Source: JBHIYN01 sp041984235 (lineage in GTDB: Bacteria; Pseudomonadota; Gammaproteobacteria; Ga0077536). Taken from it: a stretch of DNA of 64,000 bases. Position 1 is the stretch's first letter; every line of letters starts with the position of its first letter. The stretch spans positions 245,328 through 309,327 of the forward strand of contig JBHIYN010000007.1 of the NCBI GenBank assembly GCA_041984235.1. Direction: 5' to 3'. The notes under the pieces were generated by a model, which saw only the letters and a list, made by a program, of their open reading frames with translations, was not told the DNA's origin and searched no databases. The translations under genes were made by a program, and so were the position numbers. Positions 6,799-15,247 of this stretch are shown one piece after another.

Positions 6799-7512
6799 TC
6801 AAGGCTCCGCCGCGCGCTGCTCGAGCTCGTGCAGGCGCTGCGAGAGAAAACGGCGCTCGTGCGGATCGCTGATCTCGCCGCTCTCGAGCAGGCCGCCGAG
6901 CAGGATCCGCGCGCTCTCGAGCTCGCCCATGTCCTCCAACACGAAGATGTGCATCTGCCGCGCCCAGCTCGGGATCCCGGAGTCGGCGGGCACTGCGGCC
7001 AGCTCGCGCGCCAGCGCCAGTGCCAGCTCGGGATCGTGCAGGCGATGCCGGGCGAGGTACACGGCGTGCGCCATCCACGGCCAGCGGCGCACCGGATCGG
7101 CAGCGAACTCGCGGCGCACGAAGTCCAGCATCAGGCGCTGTCGCGCCGGGTCGTCAACCTCGCCGTAGAGTCGTGCCGCCGCCAGCAGCGGGTACTGGAA
7201 GCCCGGGTCGAGCGCGAGCATGCGCTCCAGCCAGGCGACGACGCGCGCGTAGTCGAGATCGGCAAAGGCCAGGCTGACGCCGGGCTGGTAGTCGAACGCC
7301 TGCAGCCACAGCATGAGCACGCGCGCGAGCACGCGCGGCTCGCCGAACGCCGCGACCTGCAGCAGCGCGGCCGGCGGCGGTGGCGGCAGGGCCTGCACCT
7401 CGACCGCCGGCGCACGCCGCGTGGCGCTCCAGCCGATATGGGCGGCGAGCGCCGCCAGCAGCGCGAGGCGCACCGGCCACGGTACGGCGGAGACCGGCCG
7501 CGCGGCGCTCAT
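6799..7512 (-). CDS. Membrane-anchored TPR-like protein of unknown function
   Basis: The protein has 237 residues, with one N-terminal membrane segment (about 13-30), a proline-rich linker (PPPPPAA near 45) and then helical repeats resembling tetratricopeptide repeats up to the C-terminus. The helical part would lie outside the cytoplasm if the anchor is type II. It starts 6 bp after the permease gene upstream, so the two are almost certainly co-translated and may act together as part of an ABC-2 system. I do not recognise a named family. Confidence 0.6.
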   Translation of the reverse strand: MSAARPVSAVPWPVRLALLAALAAHIGWSATRRAPAVEVQALPPPPPAALLQVAAFGEPRVLARVLMLWLQAFDYQPGVSLAFADLDYARVVAWLERMLALDPGFQYPLLAAARLYGEVDDPARQRLMLDFVRREFAADPVRRWPWMAHAVYLARHRLHDPELALALARELAAVPADSGIPSWARQMHIFVLEDMGELESARILLGGLLESGEISDPHERRFLSQRLHELEQRAAEP

Positions 7513-7518
7513 GCGCGC

Positions 7519-8286
7519 TCAGTCGTCCAGGCGATGGACATCGAACAGGCCAACGGTCGCGAGCAGCGCGACGTACAGCACGGCCTCGAGCAGTACGCCG
7601 CCGAGGCCGTGCGGCCACGACGCCTGCGCCAGCCAGGCGCTGGCGGTGAACCGATCCAGGGCCGGCAGCAGCAGCGCCAGCAGCTCGACCGCGCGCGCGA
7701 TCAGCGCCGCGCTGAGCGAGCCGGGGTCGACGGTCGGTCCGCGGCTCATCAGCACGATGGCGTCGATCGCGCGCGCCAGCAGGTAGAAGGCCAGCGTGAC
7801 GGTGACCGCGGCGGTCAGCTGGCGCAGGGTCACCGCGCAGGCCAGCGCGGCGGCTGCCACCACGCAGAGCTCGGCGGCCAGCGATACGCCCCACGCCGCG
7901 ACCGCCGGCGGCGGCGCAACGAGGGTCAGCGGCAGCGCCGCCATCAGCGCCAGCATCGCGGCCAGCGCGGCGAAGCCGAGCAGGCGTCCCAGGTACCAGC
8001 TCGAGCGTGACACCGCCCGCGACAGGGTCAGGTCGAGCATGCGATCGGCGAGCTCACGGGTCACCCCGGCACACACCATCAGGGTCAGCAGCAGCACCAT
8101 CGCCAGGCGCACGCACGCGGCATACAGCTCGCTGCGGTAGGATTGCGTGTCGGTGATGGCCAGCGCCGCGGCGAAGCCGGCCACCGCGGCCGCACCCACG
8201 ACCAGCGCCAGCGCCGCGCGCAGCAGCCTGCTGCGCCGGCCTTCGAGCAGTGTGAATCGGGCAATGCTGATGAGCGCGTCGGGCAT
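7519..8286 (-). CDS. ABC-2 type permease-like membrane protein
   Basis: The protein has 255 residues with about six hydrophobic helices and no catalytic motif. Size, a cytoplasmic basic N-terminus and the ELADRMLDLTLSRAVSR loop after helix 2 resemble ABC-2 permeases of exporters. The ATG at 8286 was chosen because the frame upstream reads through the promoter of the divergent histidine kinase gene and looks non-coding. It is coupled to the TPR gene (6-bp gap). The likely partner ATPase is at 3743-4465, separated by the pilin and cyclase genes. Confidence 0.65.
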   Translation of the reverse strand: MPDALISIARFTLLEGRRSRLLRAALALVVGAAAVAGFAAALAITDTQSYRSELYAACVRLAMVLLLTLMVCAGVTRELADRMLDLTLSRAVSRSSWYLGRLLGFAALAAMLALMAALPLTLVAPPPAVAAWGVSLAAELCVVAAAALACAVTLRQLTAAVTVTLAFYLLARAIDAIVLMSRGPTVDPGSLSAALIARAVELLALLLPALDRFTASAWLAQASWPHGLGGVLLEAVLYVALLATVGLFDVHRLDD

Positions 8287-8368
8287 GTCTGCGGGCGGCG
8301 GGTGGCGGACTCTCGCGGCCGGTCCGCCGATACTATAGCCGCCCGGCGCAGGGGGTTCAGGACGCAAC

Positions 8369-10069
8369 ATGGCGAGGCTCGCGTACAGCATCATCGATCG
8401 CCGCCACGAGCACTGGATCCTGGCGTCCATGCTGCTCGTGCTGCACGCTGCGCTGGACGCCGATCTCGACTCGGCCTTCTCCGCCGCGCTGATGACCGCC
8501 CACCTCGGCCTGTTCTTCCTGTGGCAGCCGATCTGGCAGAAGGACCAGCGCCTGCAGCTGCGCGCGGTGGCGATCGTGGTGCTGTTCGTCGGCGTGATGC
8601 TGGCGACGCTGTCGTGGTGGAGCGTGTTCGCCTGGCTGATCGTGCTCATCGGCATCGTCGCCGGGCGCTCGTTCTCGACCCGCCGCGAACGCTACGTCTA
8701 CCTCATCTCGCTCGCCTGCCTTATCTCGGAGCTGCTCGTCCACTGCACCGCCATGCTGTTTCTCGATCGCCACCTGAGCGCCGGTATCGACCAGACCTTC
8801 CGCATCGGACTCTACCTGCTGCCGGTGCTGCTGTTCGCCATTCCGCCGGTGGCCGGCACGCCGCGCGACCCCTTCCCGGTCGACTTCTTCCGCGGCATCA
8901 CCTTCGCGCTGATGACCGCGCTGATCGCGGTGCTTAGCGTGCTCGCCAACCTGCGCTACGCCATCGACTACCCGCTGGCGCTGGTCGCGAGCCTGATGGT
9001 GCTGGGCGCGCTGCTGTTCTTCCTGAGCTGGATCACGGCGCCGGGAACCGACAACGCCGGCCTGCTCTCGGTGTGGGAGAAGTCGGTGCTCAACATCGGC
9101 ACGCCTTTCGAGACCTGGCTCGGCAACATCGCCAACCTCGCCGCCCAGCGCGGCCAGGCCGACGACTTCCTCGAAGCCGCCATCGGCGAGCTCTACGAGA
9201 TCCCGTGGATCGCAGGGGTCGAGTGGCGGGCCGGGGCGGCGAGCGGCATCGAGGGGCACCGCTCGCGTCACCACCTCACCGTCGACGTCGACGCCCTGCG
9301 GGTGACGCTGTTCACCGAGCGCAGCTTCAGCGCGGCACTGCTCATGCACTGCCACCTGCTGGTCCAGGTGCTCGGCCATTTCTACGTTGCCAAGCAACGC
9401 GAGAACAAGGAAGCCAACGAGGCGCACCTGCGCGCCATCTACGAGACCGGCGCGCGCGTCACCCACGACATCAAGAACCTGTTGCAGGCGCTCAACACCA
9501 TGGCCGGCACGCTGCAGGCGAGCAGCTCCGCGGAGCAGGACCAGCGCGGACTGGCCCTGCTCAAGACCCGCCTGCCGGATATCGCGCGCCGCCTGCAGCG
9601 TGCGCTGGACAAGCTGCAGCGCCCGCAGACGCCGGCCGCCGAGCGCGTCGCGGCAAGCACCTGGTGGGAACATGCACACACCCGCTGCGCCGGCGCGGCG
9701 GTCGCCGCCGAGCTCGCCGACGCATCGTTCGAGTTGCCGGCCGAGTGCTTCGACAGCGTGCTCGACAACCTGGTCGACAACGCGCGCCAGAAAATCGAGG
9801 CCGGCGCGGCGCGCACCCTGGAGGTGCGCCTGGCCATCGACGACGGCGGCGCCACGCTCAGCGTGAGCGACGACGGCGAGGCGATCCCGGCGGCGCTGGC
9901 GGGGCTGCTCTTCGCGGCACCGGTCGCCTCGCGCACCGGGCTCGGCATCGGCCTCTACCAGGCCGCGCGACAGGCCGAGCTCGCGGGCTGCGCGCTGGCG
10001 CTGGCCGAGAACCGCGACGGCGCCGTGCGCTTCACCCTGCACTGCCCGGCCGCGGCGGCCGACACCTGA
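8369..10069 (+). CDS. Membrane-bound sensor histidine kinase
   Basis: The protein has 566 residues. The N-terminal 230 contain about seven to eight hydrophobic helices with no large periplasmic loop; a GAF-like linker follows, then a histidine kinase core. The H-box is at His366 (VTHDIKNLLQAL), the N-box reads DNLVDNARQKIE, the G1 box DDGEAIP and the G2 box GLGIGLYQAA. The layout resembles PrsK kinases, whose partners are sigma-54 response regulators. One such regulator lies at 22926-24356 at the other end of the pilus cluster, and there is no other receiver protein in between. It is convergent with the minor pilin gene, with 13 bp between the stop codons. Confidence 0.85.
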   Translation: MARLAYSIIDRRHEHWILASMLLVLHAALDADLDSAFSAALMTAHLGLFFLWQPIWQKDQRLQLRAVAIVVLFVGVMLATLSWWSVFAWLIVLIGIVAGRSFSTRRERYVYLISLACLISELLVHCTAMLFLDRHLSAGIDQTFRIGLYLLPVLLFAIPPVAGTPRDPFPVDFFRGITFALMTALIAVLSVLANLRYAIDYPLALVASLMVLGALLFFLSWITAPGTDNAGLLSVWEKSVLNIGTPFETWLGNIANLAAQRGQADDFLEAAIGELYEIPWIAGVEWRAGAASGIEGHRSRHHLTVDVDALRVTLFTERSFSAALLMHCHLLVQVLGHFYVAKQRENKEANEAHLRAIYETGARVTHDIKNLLQALNTMAGTLQASSSAEQDQRGLALLKTRLPDIARRLQRALDKLQRPQTPAAERVAASTWWEHAHTRCAGAAVAAELADASFELPAECFDSVLDNLVDNARQKIEAGAARTLEVRLAIDDGGATLSVSDDGEAIPAALAGLLFAAPVASRTGLGIGLYQAARQAELAGCALALAENRDGAVRFTLHCPAAAADT

Positions 10070-10082
10070 GCGCACCGCCGGC

Positions 10083-10838
10083 TCACGGCAGGCGCCCGGC
10101 GCTGACCAGGCGGTTGCCGAGCACCGTCGGCGACAGCCAGCGCACCAGGTCGTCGAAGGCGCACAGCGGCGTGCTCTCGCCGCCGTCGTCCCGGCAGCCC
10201 GGCTGCATCACCGCGTAGACGCGCGCCCGGAAGCTTGTGTCGCCGTCCTGGTTTTCGCGCTCGTCGCCGCCGCGGATCCCTGGATCGGCGCCCAGCGAGA
10301 CGATCAGCGCCGGCACGCCGTCGGCGAGGCGGCGGTCATGCTTGGCCTCCAGCGCGGTGCTCGCCGGGTCGTCGCCGCGGCTGCGAATTTCGAGCAGGCC
10401 CCGCGTGCAGAGGTCGAGATCGCCGTCGGCGGCCGCACAGCGTCCGTCGTCGACCGCGGTAAAACCGGCGCCGCTGGCATTGCCCGCGACACGCGTCGTG
10501 ACCCGGTAGCGCAGCCGCCGGCCCCACGCATCGATGCCACGCACGGCGAGGTCGACGTAGGGCAGATCCCCCTCGGCCGCGACGCAGGCGTCTGTCCCGG
10601 CGCGGTCCTCACGCCCGTCGCCGCTGGTCGCGACGTCGGGGCACGGCAGGCGGCCGTGCAGGATGGCATAGCCGTACAGGGCTTCGATCGCATGCTCCAT
10701 GTCGGCCGCCGTCTGCCGCCGCGCACGCGCCTCGCGCTGCGTTGCCAGCGGGGTCAGCGCCGCGCCCAGCACGGCCGCGGTGACGAACAGCACCACGGCC
10801 AGCTCGATCAGGGTGAAGCCCGCCGGCCGCGCGCTCAC
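10083..10838 (-). CDS. Minor prepilin (pseudopilin) of the pilus cluster
   Basis: The protein has 251 residues. The leader is very short (MSARPAG) with cleavage before FTLIELAVVL, so Phe+1 and Glu+5 are present and prepilin peptidase should process it. The mature part contains several cysteines and a PCPDVATSGDGREDR segment, like minor pilins of the MshD/PilE-associated kind. Its ATG overlaps the stop of the upstream 557-residue protein by 4 bp, which implies translational coupling. It is the last gene of the cluster. Confidence 0.8.
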   Translation of the reverse strand: MSARPAGFTLIELAVVLFVTAAVLGAALTPLATQREARARRQTAADMEHAIEALYGYAILHGRLPCPDVATSGDGREDRAGTDACVAAEGDLPYVDLAVRGIDAWGRRLRYRVTTRVAGNASGAGFTAVDDGRCAAADGDLDLCTRGLLEIRSRGDDPASTALEAKHDRRLADGVPALIVSLGADPGIRGGDERENQDGDTSFRARVYAVMQPGCRDDGGESTPLCAFDDLVRWLSPTVLGNRLVSAGRLP

Positions 10839-12508
10839 GGTGCGCCGCCCACGATGCGCAGGCGATCGTTGAATTGCCGGTCCGCCGGCGCGCTGACGAA
10901 CGGCGTGGCAGCGCCGGCCTGGCGGCGGTTGTCATCCTCGTACCAGGCGCCGATGGCAGCGCCGGCAGCGCGCGGCGCGGCGCCGGGCAGCGGCGCGCCG
11001 GCGAGTACCAGCAGCGCGCGCACGTCCTCGCGCAGCCAGCTCGCCGACGTGGCGGCACGCCGGCCGCGCACCGCGAGGCAGGCGGCGTGGGCGCGGCAGT
11101 CGGCCGCCGCCCACGCCGCGTAGATCTGGTCCCGCCAGCCGTTCTCGACCAGCCACGCCGGCAGCTCGCCGGCATTGACGTCGAGCGCGTAGCGCAGCCC
11201 GGCGACGGCGAAGCGGCCACGGCTGCCGGCGCTGGCCTCGAGCACGACCCCGTCCTCGCGGCCATCGTCCGCACCGACGCGCAGAGCGATGCGCAGGCGT
11301 GCCGCGGGCCAGCGCATCAGCGCCGCGACGTCACTGACGCTGACCCGGCGCGTGCGCAGTGCATCGCGCGAGGGTCCGCGCGGCTCGATGTCGCCGTCGT
11401 CGTCGAGCACGCTGAAGTCGGCGCGGTAGTGAAAGGTCCGGGTGCCGCGACTGACGACGCGCTCGAAGCGGCAGCGCGCCACCTCGCGCGGCGCGTGCCC
11501 GGCGTGCGGGGTCCACCAGGTGCAGTGCGCCGGACCGGCGACCGGCAACGGCGTACCGTCGACCGTACAGGGCGCGACCCGCAGGCACGCCGGTGGCAGC
11601 AGGCCGTCGTCGGTGTCGAGCGCCACCACGGCATCGTCCAGTTCCCAGCTCAGCGCGATGTCCGCGGCATACGTTGGCGCCGCCGTTACCGCGCTGCCGG
11701 CACGCACGTGGTGCAGGGCGAGCCGCCCTTCACGCCGGCCGACCAGGGCGCCGGCGGTGCCCGGCGCGCCCCAGGGCGCCAGCCACGGCAGTCGATCGGC
11801 GTGCGCGCCGGCGTAATCGCGCAGGCGTCGTGCAACCTCGCCGAGCACGCGCGTCTCCACCGCTGCGCGCCACTCGGCGAGCGTGATGGTCACCACGCGG
11901 TCGTTGTAAGTCGCGCTACCGCCAGCACCCAGCCGCGGCAGTCCGCCGACGGCATTCAGGCCCTCGAGGAACTGCGCCGGATCGTGCGGCCGCGTGCGCC
12001 GTGCACGCTGCCCCGCGAGCGCCGGTCCGGGCGCGATGACCGCCGCCACCACCCGCTCGCCGTCGACCTCCATGGCCGCATCCAGCGTGTTGTTCAGCGG
12101 CAGCGTCTTGGGATTGTTGCGGTAGGCCTCGTGCAGCACGTACCACAGGCTCTCGCCGGCGCCGTCACGCAGATCGTTGGTGCGCAGGGTGTGCCACGGA
12201 AAGCGCCCGCGGGTGGTCCCGCTGTGCGCGGCACAAGCCGGGCCGGCAATGCCGCGCGCGTCGCGCGCCGGACACGGCAGGTAGCCGGGGCCGAAACGGG
12301 CGTTGACGCGATCCGGGTAGGACGCGGCATAGCCGAGCAGCGCCAGCCGCGCCTCGGCGAGCACGCGCGCGGTGGTCGCCGGCGGTGCCGCGCGGGCCGC
12401 CGCGAGATGGCTCACCGCGCGCTCCACCGCCAGGCCCGTCAACGCGACCACGATCACCACGAGCAACGCGTAACCGCGCTGCCGCCCGCATCCCTGCTTG
12501 TCGTACAC
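10835..12508 (-). CDS. Large minor-pilin-like protein, possible pilus tip protein
   Basis: The protein has 557 residues. The N-terminus RQRG-YALLVVIVVALTGLAV resembles a pilin leader and alpha1 helix, but the Glu+5 is replaced by a hydrophobic residue, as in GspK and PilX-like minor pilins. The remaining 520 residues are rich in Cys and Arg and match no family I know. A large domain on a pilin stalk that cannot neutralise its N-terminus is what is expected for the first, tip-located subunit, so a tip or adhesin role is inferred. It is encoded between the K-like protein and the minor pilin. The start codon at 12508 is probable but not certain. Confidence 0.65.
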   Translation of the reverse strand: MYDKQGCGRQRGYALLVVIVVALTGLAVERAVSHLAAARAAPPATTARVLAEARLALLGYAASYPDRVNARFGPGYLPCPARDARGIAGPACAAHSGTTRGRFPWHTLRTNDLRDGAGESLWYVLHEAYRNNPKTLPLNNTLDAAMEVDGERVVAAVIAPGPALAGQRARRTRPHDPAQFLEGLNAVGGLPRLGAGGSATYNDRVVTITLAEWRAAVETRVLGEVARRLRDYAGAHADRLPWLAPWGAPGTAGALVGRREGRLALHHVRAGSAVTAAPTYAADIALSWELDDAVVALDTDDGLLPPACLRVAPCTVDGTPLPVAGPAHCTWWTPHAGHAPREVARCRFERVVSRGTRTFHYRADFSVLDDDGDIEPRGPSRDALRTRRVSVSDVAALMRWPAARLRIALRVGADDGREDGVVLEASAGSRGRFAVAGLRYALDVNAGELPAWLVENGWRDQIYAAWAAADCRAHAACLAVRGRRAATSASWLREDVRALLVLAGAPLPGAAPRAAGAAIGAWYEDDNRRQAGAATPFVSAPADRQFNDRLRIVGGAP

Positions 12509-12562
12509 GGCTCCACTCCCTTGTCGCCGGGGCGCACCGGGGTGCGCCGTTGCAGTCGTGCC

Positions 12563-13045
12563 CTACTCGATCGCCGGCGCCTCCGGCGGCCGTTCGTAGG
12601 CGTCGGAGACGGTCTCCGAGTAGGGGTCGAAGGTCTGGCCCGGCTTGAGCAGCACGCCGGCTTCGGCGTCACCGACCGGCAGCCGCACGCGCGCGCGCTC
12701 CAGGCGCACGCGCGCCGCGTCGATGCCGAGCGCGCCGAAATTGCCCTGGTAGCTGTCGGTGCCGTTGATCCAGACCGTTGGCGGGCCACCGGATCGCGAG
12801 ACGTAACCGTCGACCCGCAGGGGATCGGCGGCCGGCAGCGGTGCGTCGTCCGGCGCCAGCAGCGGCTGCTCTGCCAGCGCGGCAGGCGGCTCCGGGCTCG
12901 CCGTGCTGGCCTCGGCGTGGCGCATGCGCTCCAGCGCCTCGCGCTGCTGCGGCGAGAGGAACAGGCGTCCGAGCTCGGCGGCCGGCGCGGCCGTCACGAC
13001 GAGTGCGCCCAGCAGCGCCGCGAGTGGCACCTGCCGCCACCTCAC
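12563..13045 (-). CDS. MSHA biogenesis protein MshK-like (PilP/GspC-type)
   Basis: The protein has 160 residues with a signal peptide or anchor (about 5-20, ending AAPAAE), a variable linker, then a C-terminal beta-rich domain (VDGYVSRSGGPPTVWING) typical of PilP/GspC-like proteins that link the inner-membrane complex to the secretin. The GTG at 13045 overlaps the upstream TGA as GTGA, which fixes the start well. Position after the I- and J-like genes matches mshI-mshJ-mshK order in Vibrio. Sequence identity to MshK is not provable by eye. Confidence 0.65.
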   Translation of the reverse strand: MRWRQVPLAALLGALVVTAAPAAELGRLFLSPQQREALERMRHAEASTASPEPPAALAEQPLLAPDDAPLPAADPLRVDGYVSRSGGPPTVWINGTDSYQGNFGALGIDAARVRLERARVRLPVGDAEAGVLLKPGQTFDPYSETVSDAYERPPEAPAIE

Positions 13046-13662
13046 AGGACCAGGTCCTCGTCGCCGCCGAGGTCGATGGTGAGCCAGTCGAGCGCGCATT
13101 CGGCGCGTACGTTGGCGTGTTCCGGGTCGGGCTCCGGTGCGCCTTCGACACGGCTGAACGCGCAACTGCGCACGGTGTACTGGCCGAGGGCATCCCGATC
13201 GAGATGCTGGAACAGGCGCAGCAGGTCGCCTTCGTGCAGCAGTCCCAGGCTGAGGCGCATCGGGCTCGCGTAGAGATCGTAGCGCCCCAGGTCGAGCTCG
13301 AAGCCGGGCTCACTCACACGCTGGGCCTCGAGCTTGTAGTTGAGCTCCGGCACGCGGATCGCGCCGCCCGCCTCGCGCAGGGTTTCCAGCCAGCTCAGGC
13401 GGCGCTCCTGGCCGAGCAGCCCGCCGTGATAGAGGCGCACGAACTCGGGGTAGAACTCCTCGATGATGCGTTCCTCTTCATCGACCGCGAGGTACTGGCG
13501 GCTGGCACTCAGGAAGCGGTTGTGGTTGAGCTGGTACTCGCGCGCCATGCGTTGTTTGAAGTACGAGCTCGCGGTCAGCATGCCGGCCGCCGCCAGCACG
13601 CACACCACGAAGCCGACCAGGGTGCCGCGCAGGACTGAGAAATCAGCTCTTCTGGCTGCCAC
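13042..13662 (-). CDS. MSHA biogenesis protein MshJ-like (PilO-type)
   Basis: The protein has 206 residues with an N-terminal membrane helix (about 12-32), a coiled-coil stretch (residues 35-70) and a ferredoxin-like C-terminal part. That is the plan of PilO/GspM/MshJ proteins, which form the inner-membrane alignment complex. Its start overlaps the end of the I-like gene by 20 bp, and its stop overlaps the next GTG. The assignment rests on architecture and position. Confidence 0.65.
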   Translation of the reverse strand: MAARRADFSVLRGTLVGFVVCVLAAAGMLTASSYFKQRMAREYQLNHNRFLSASRQYLAVDEEERIIEEFYPEFVRLYHGGLLGQERRLSWLETLREAGGAIRVPELNYKLEAQRVSEPGFELDLGRYDLYASPMRLSLGLLHEGDLLRLFQHLDRDALGQYTVRSCAFSRVEGAPEPDPEHANVRAECALDWLTIDLGGDEDLVL

Positions 13663-15247
13663 CGGGCACTCCCATCACCACGCGCATCCTGAAGGCCGCC
13701 TCCGGCGCGTCGTCGTCGGCGGTCGCCGACCCGCTCAGGCTGGCCTCGGAGCGTACGTCCAGCGGGTACTGCATCACCTCGACCGCGGCCACGTCGTCGC
13801 GCGCGCGCAGCGTGTCGGCAAGGCGGTCGACGATCTCGATGGCGCCGCGGAAGTCGCCGGCGAACGGCGCCAGGTGCGCCGAGACCTCGGCGATGCCGTA
13901 ATAAGCGTAGTCATCGTCCATCGCCGGCAGGTCGGGTACGGCCGCGCGCGGGTTGGCCGCCGACGGCGGCGCGGCCGTGGCGCTCGCCTGCCAGTCGAGC
14001 GCGTCGAGCTGCACCTCGGGCAGCGTGTCGAGGACACCGCCGAGCAGCCGCAGCAGCGGCTCCGGAGAGCCCTTGTGGCTGCGCAGCGCGGCCACCGCGT
14101 CCACCGCCGTCTTGATCTCGCGCGGCTCGACCGGCGTCGCCGGCAGCTTGCGCCGCGCCATCTCGAAACGCTGCTGGTAGAACTCGGCCTTCTGCGCCGC
14201 GTCCAGCGCCTGCTCCTTGAGCATCACGCCCTCGATGAAATTGAAGCCGCTCCAGCCGGCGCTCGCCAGCAGCAGCATCACGCCGGCCAGCGCCAGCGAC
14301 ACGCGCAGGCGGTGCATGGAGTAGAACTGGGTTTCCTCCGGGCGCGCATAGTGGTTGAGCGGCCCGCTACCGACCAGCAGGCGCGCGAACAGCAGATCCG
14401 AGTAATGCGACTCGCCGGTCTGCTTCAGGCCCAGGCGATGCGCGACGTCCTCGACGTCGAGCAGGTAGAAGCGCTCCTGCTCGCTGTCGCGGCAATGCTG
14501 CTCGAGCTCGCCGAGCAGCTGGCCGTGGCTCAGGATGTAGATGCTGAGCGGGCTGTCGCGCGACACCAGCGCGAGGCTGTTGAGATAGCGGCGCAGCTTC
14601 TCGACCTCGCCGATGAGGTGCGCCGCGAACGGCACCGAGCCGAGGCGTGGCATGTGCGCGAGGCGGCTGATCTTGAGGTGTCCGTCGCGGAAGAAGGTCT
14701 GGCGCAGACCGCTGGCCTTCTGCAGGCTGATCAGGAGCACGTTGGGGCCGGTCGCCCCGATGCGTTTGAGCAGGCGCTCGCTGAGGATGGGCAGCGAGCA
14801 GATCCCGGATACCGCGACCTTGTGGCGATCGAGCAGCTCCAGCCAGGGGGTCAGCACCTCGGGCCGGGTGATGGCGGTGAGCAGCACGCGATCGTCGCGC
14901 CGCTCGGTCGTCTCACGGCCCTGGCGCAGCGCGTAGTGGTAGGGCGTGCCGCGGAACAGGCGCGCATACTTGCGCTCCAGCACGGCGCGCCGATCGCTGC
15001 CGCCGACGTGCGGGATGGTGTCCGGCCGGTACTCCTCCTCGACCATGTCGACCAGCACGCCCAGCGTCGCCGGCTCGATCTCGGCGAGGCAGCGGTCGAA
15101 GGCCTCGCGCCCCGCCTCGTCGGCGCCGAAGATGAACGCGCGGCTCATCTCCCCGCCCGCGAACAGGTAGAGGATGGCGCGGTCGGCGGCGACCAGCAGG
15201 ACGCGCTTCTCGCTGCTGCTAAAAGTCGATTTGAGTAAAGAGATCAT
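13643..15247 (-). CDS. MSHA biogenesis protein MshI-like (PilM- and PilN-like halves)
   Basis: The protein has 534 residues. The N-terminal 300 look like the actin-like cytoplasmic PilM/GspL fold, then a single membrane helix (about 312-335) leads to a coiled coil and a periplasmic domain like PilN. In type IVa pili these are two proteins; here one chain carries both, as in the MshI/GspL design. It overlaps the GspF-like gene by 29 bp and the J-like gene by 20 bp, so expression is tightly coupled. Confidence 0.7.
   Translation of the reverse strand: MISLLKSTFSSSEKRVLLVAADRAILYLFAGGEMSRAFIFGADEAGREAFDRCLAEIEPATLGVLVDMVEEEYRPDTIPHVGGSDRRAVLERKYARLFRGTPYHYALRQGRETTERRDDRVLLTAITRPEVLTPWLELLDRHKVAVSGICSLPILSERLLKRIGATGPNVLLISLQKASGLRQTFFRDGHLKISRLAHMPRLGSVPFAAHLIGEVEKLRRYLNSLALVSRDSPLSIYILSHGQLLGELEQHCRDSEQERFYLLDVEDVAHRLGLKQTGESHYSDLLFARLLVGSGPLNHYARPEETQFYSMHRLRVSLALAGVMLLLASAGWSGFNFIEGVMLKEQALDAAQKAEFYQQRFEMARRKLPATPVEPREIKTAVDAVAALRSHKGSPEPLLRLLGGVLDTLPEVQLDALDWQASATAAPPSAANPRAAVPDLPAMDDDYAYYGIAEVSAHLAPFAGDFRGAIEIVDRLADTLRARDDVAAVEVMQYPLDVRSEASLSGSATADDDAPEAAFRMRVVMGVPGGSQKS

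Noticed and set aside
13463..15238. A long plus-strand open frame opposite the MshI-like gene
   Set aside because: Its translation is repetitive His/Arg/Ala-rich text typical of antisense frames at high GC, while the minus strand has a coherent membrane protein with overlapping neighbours.
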